DNA of 6,800 nt from Deltaproteobacteria bacterium. Lineage in GTDB: Bacteria > Desulfobacterota > DSM-4660 > Desulfatiglandales > B25-G16. Positions 6,251-6,800 of the stretch are shown one piece after another. The notes beneath the pieces were generated by a model. It was not told the DNA's origin, ran no database searches, and worked only from the letters and a program-made list of their open reading frames with translations. The stretch lies in NCBI GenBank assembly GCA_003646935.1, contig QMLW01000101.1, forward strand, positions 1-6,800. Direction: 5' to 3'. Position 1 is the first letter of the stretch. Every line of letters starts with the position of its first letter. Both the position numbers and the translations under genes were made by a program.

Positions 6251-6303
6251 TGAGTGAGAGGCCGTTGTGGATGCGGCCCAATAGTGGCTTGCGAGAACGG
6301 TAA
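6250..6303 (+). other. 17-codon frame coupled to ybeY by a TAATG overlap; doubtful gene
   Basis: ATG 6250-6252 overlaps the ybeY stop by one base and opens MSERPLWMRPNSGLRER followed by TAA. There is no clear ribosome binding site and the peptide resembles nothing I know. A GGCCG/CGGCC inverted repeat (6260-6264 and 6274-6278) lies within it. In relatives pdxJ is often found just before acpS; this short spacer shows no trace of pdxJ. It may be a translated linker letting ribosomes reach acpS, or chance. Confidence 0.15.
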
Positions 6304-6324
6304 AAGAAACGGTCGCTATTTGAT

Positions 6325-6735
6325 ATGATTTATGGCATTGGTGTAGATCTCGTTGATATCAAGAGGATAGCCCTCGCTATCGAGCGGTGGAAAGACAGAT
6401 TTATCAGCAGGGTATATACGGCCAGGGAGATCCATCTCAGCCGGCATAGCTCGCGGTTCGCTTCCTCCCTTGCGTTGCGGTTCGCTGCCAAGGAGGCATT
6501 TTCAAAGGCAATCGGCTTAGGCATGCGAAGGGGTATTCGGTGGAGGGATATAGAAATCGTCCATAACCCCACGGGCCGGCCTGAGCTAAGGCTCACAGGA
6601 AAGGCACTGAGTATCTGTCAAAACGAGGGGATCGCAGGATGGTACGTGACCCTCTCTGATGAGGGCGACTATGGCGTCGCCGTGGTGGTGCTCGAAAGGG
6701 ATGCCTCCACGTCGCGGAGCGATTTCATCACGTGA
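6325..6735 (+). CDS. acpS: Holo-[acyl-carrier-protein] synthase
   Basis: Transfers the 4'-phosphopantetheine arm from CoA to a serine of apo-ACP, activating it for fatty acid synthesis; cytosolic, usually a trimer, Mg-dependent. The 136 residues contain the AcpS signatures MIYGIGVDLVDIKRI with Mg ligand Asp8, and RFAAKEAFSKAIGLGMRRG (52-70) with Glu57 and Lys61, then GRPELRLTGKA (84-94) and the C-terminal strand WYVTLSDEGDYGVAVVVLE. The SDE in place of SHE near 111-113 is also seen in E. coli AcpS (LADE), so it is not a defect. Slightly longer than the usual 120-126 residues because of a polar tail. The Shine-Dalgarno is weak; the ATG at 6325 is chosen because it gives the standard family N-terminus. 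It lies 74 bp after ybeY, likely the same operon. Confidence 0.94.
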   Translation: MIYGIGVDLVDIKRIALAIERWKDRFISRVYTAREIHLSRHSSRFASSLALRFAAKEAFSKAIGLGMRRGIRWRDIEIVHNPTGRPELRLTGKALSICQNEGIAGWYVTLSDEGDYGVAVVVLERDASTSRSDFIT

Positions 6736-6800
6736 AACAGACGAATAACCCGTTGTTGAAAGAGATCTCCATTACATACATGAGCCCTTCGGTGGAAAGA
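6732..6800 (+). CDS. Start of an unidentified gene, cut by right edge
   Basis: A GTG at 6732 overlaps the acpS stop as GTGA (stop 6733-6735), and the frame stays open to the end of the window for 23 codons. It begins MKQTNNPLLKEISI and then YMSPSVER. A GGAG lies 12 bases upstream (6716-6719), rather far for a ribosome binding site. The stop/start overlap and codons like those of the neighbours suggest the next operon member. I do not recognise the family from so few residues; NAD(P)HX epimerase/dehydratase genes commonly follow acpS, but this N-terminus does not look like one. Confidence 0.4.
   Translation, partial: MKQTNNPLLKEISITYMSPSVER

Noticed and set aside
6658..6664. Possible loss of the conserved His in AcpS (SDE instead of SHE)
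   Set aside because: E. coli AcpS has ADE at the same place, so this is normal family variation.

Overview
The window looks like chromosomal, mostly housekeeping DNA from a bacterium of the Desulfobacterota (former Deltaproteobacteria) or a close relative. This is inferred from the gene families and their order (phoH, pgpH, ybeY, acpS; a DisA_N-type fragment with a pyruvate-kinase-like domain; a stand-alone EF-Tu domain-2 protein), not from a marker search. No rRNA, tRNA, CRISPR array, transposase or phage gene is visible.

Left third, minus strand: pyrE (orotate phosphoribosyltransferase, 476-1237) is followed downstream by the start of a DisA_N/DacZ-like gene (about 404 to the window edge). 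As given, that gene's reading frame is broken twice. The 70-odd bases between them are almost entirely a run of degenerate 7-bp units that also contains the pyrE stop codon.

Middle: divergent from pyrE, a good sigma-70-type promoter drives an 85-residue stand-alone EF-Tu domain-2-like protein (1429-1686). Its stop lies 8 bp from the stop of a convergent 121-residue protein (1695-2060, minus) with a C-terminal zinc ribbon and an N-terminal domain that reads like the L7/L12 C-terminal fold. A 387-bp divergent intergenic region (2061-2447) follows. It holds a long imperfect hairpin built from the same 7-bp units, a short terminator-like hairpin and an extended -10 promoter.

Right half, plus strand: an apparent operon of phoH (ybeZ-like ATPase, TTG start), pgpH (membrane HD-domain c-di-AMP phosphodiesterase), ybeY (16S rRNA-processing endoribonuclease) and acpS (holo-ACP synthase), then an open frame running off the right edge that overlaps the acpS stop as GTGA. 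ybeY starts 101 bp inside the 3' end of pgpH, in another frame.

Two themes link the genes. PhoH and YbeY are ribosome/RNA quality-control partners, and two small proteins resembling parts of translation factors lie next to them. PgpH degrades c-di-AMP, while the fragment at the left edge belongs to a family that makes it. I see no clearly novel system. The most unusual items are the heptamer repeats, the two small translation-factor-like proteins, the deep pgpH/ybeY overlap and the frame-broken DisA-like gene.
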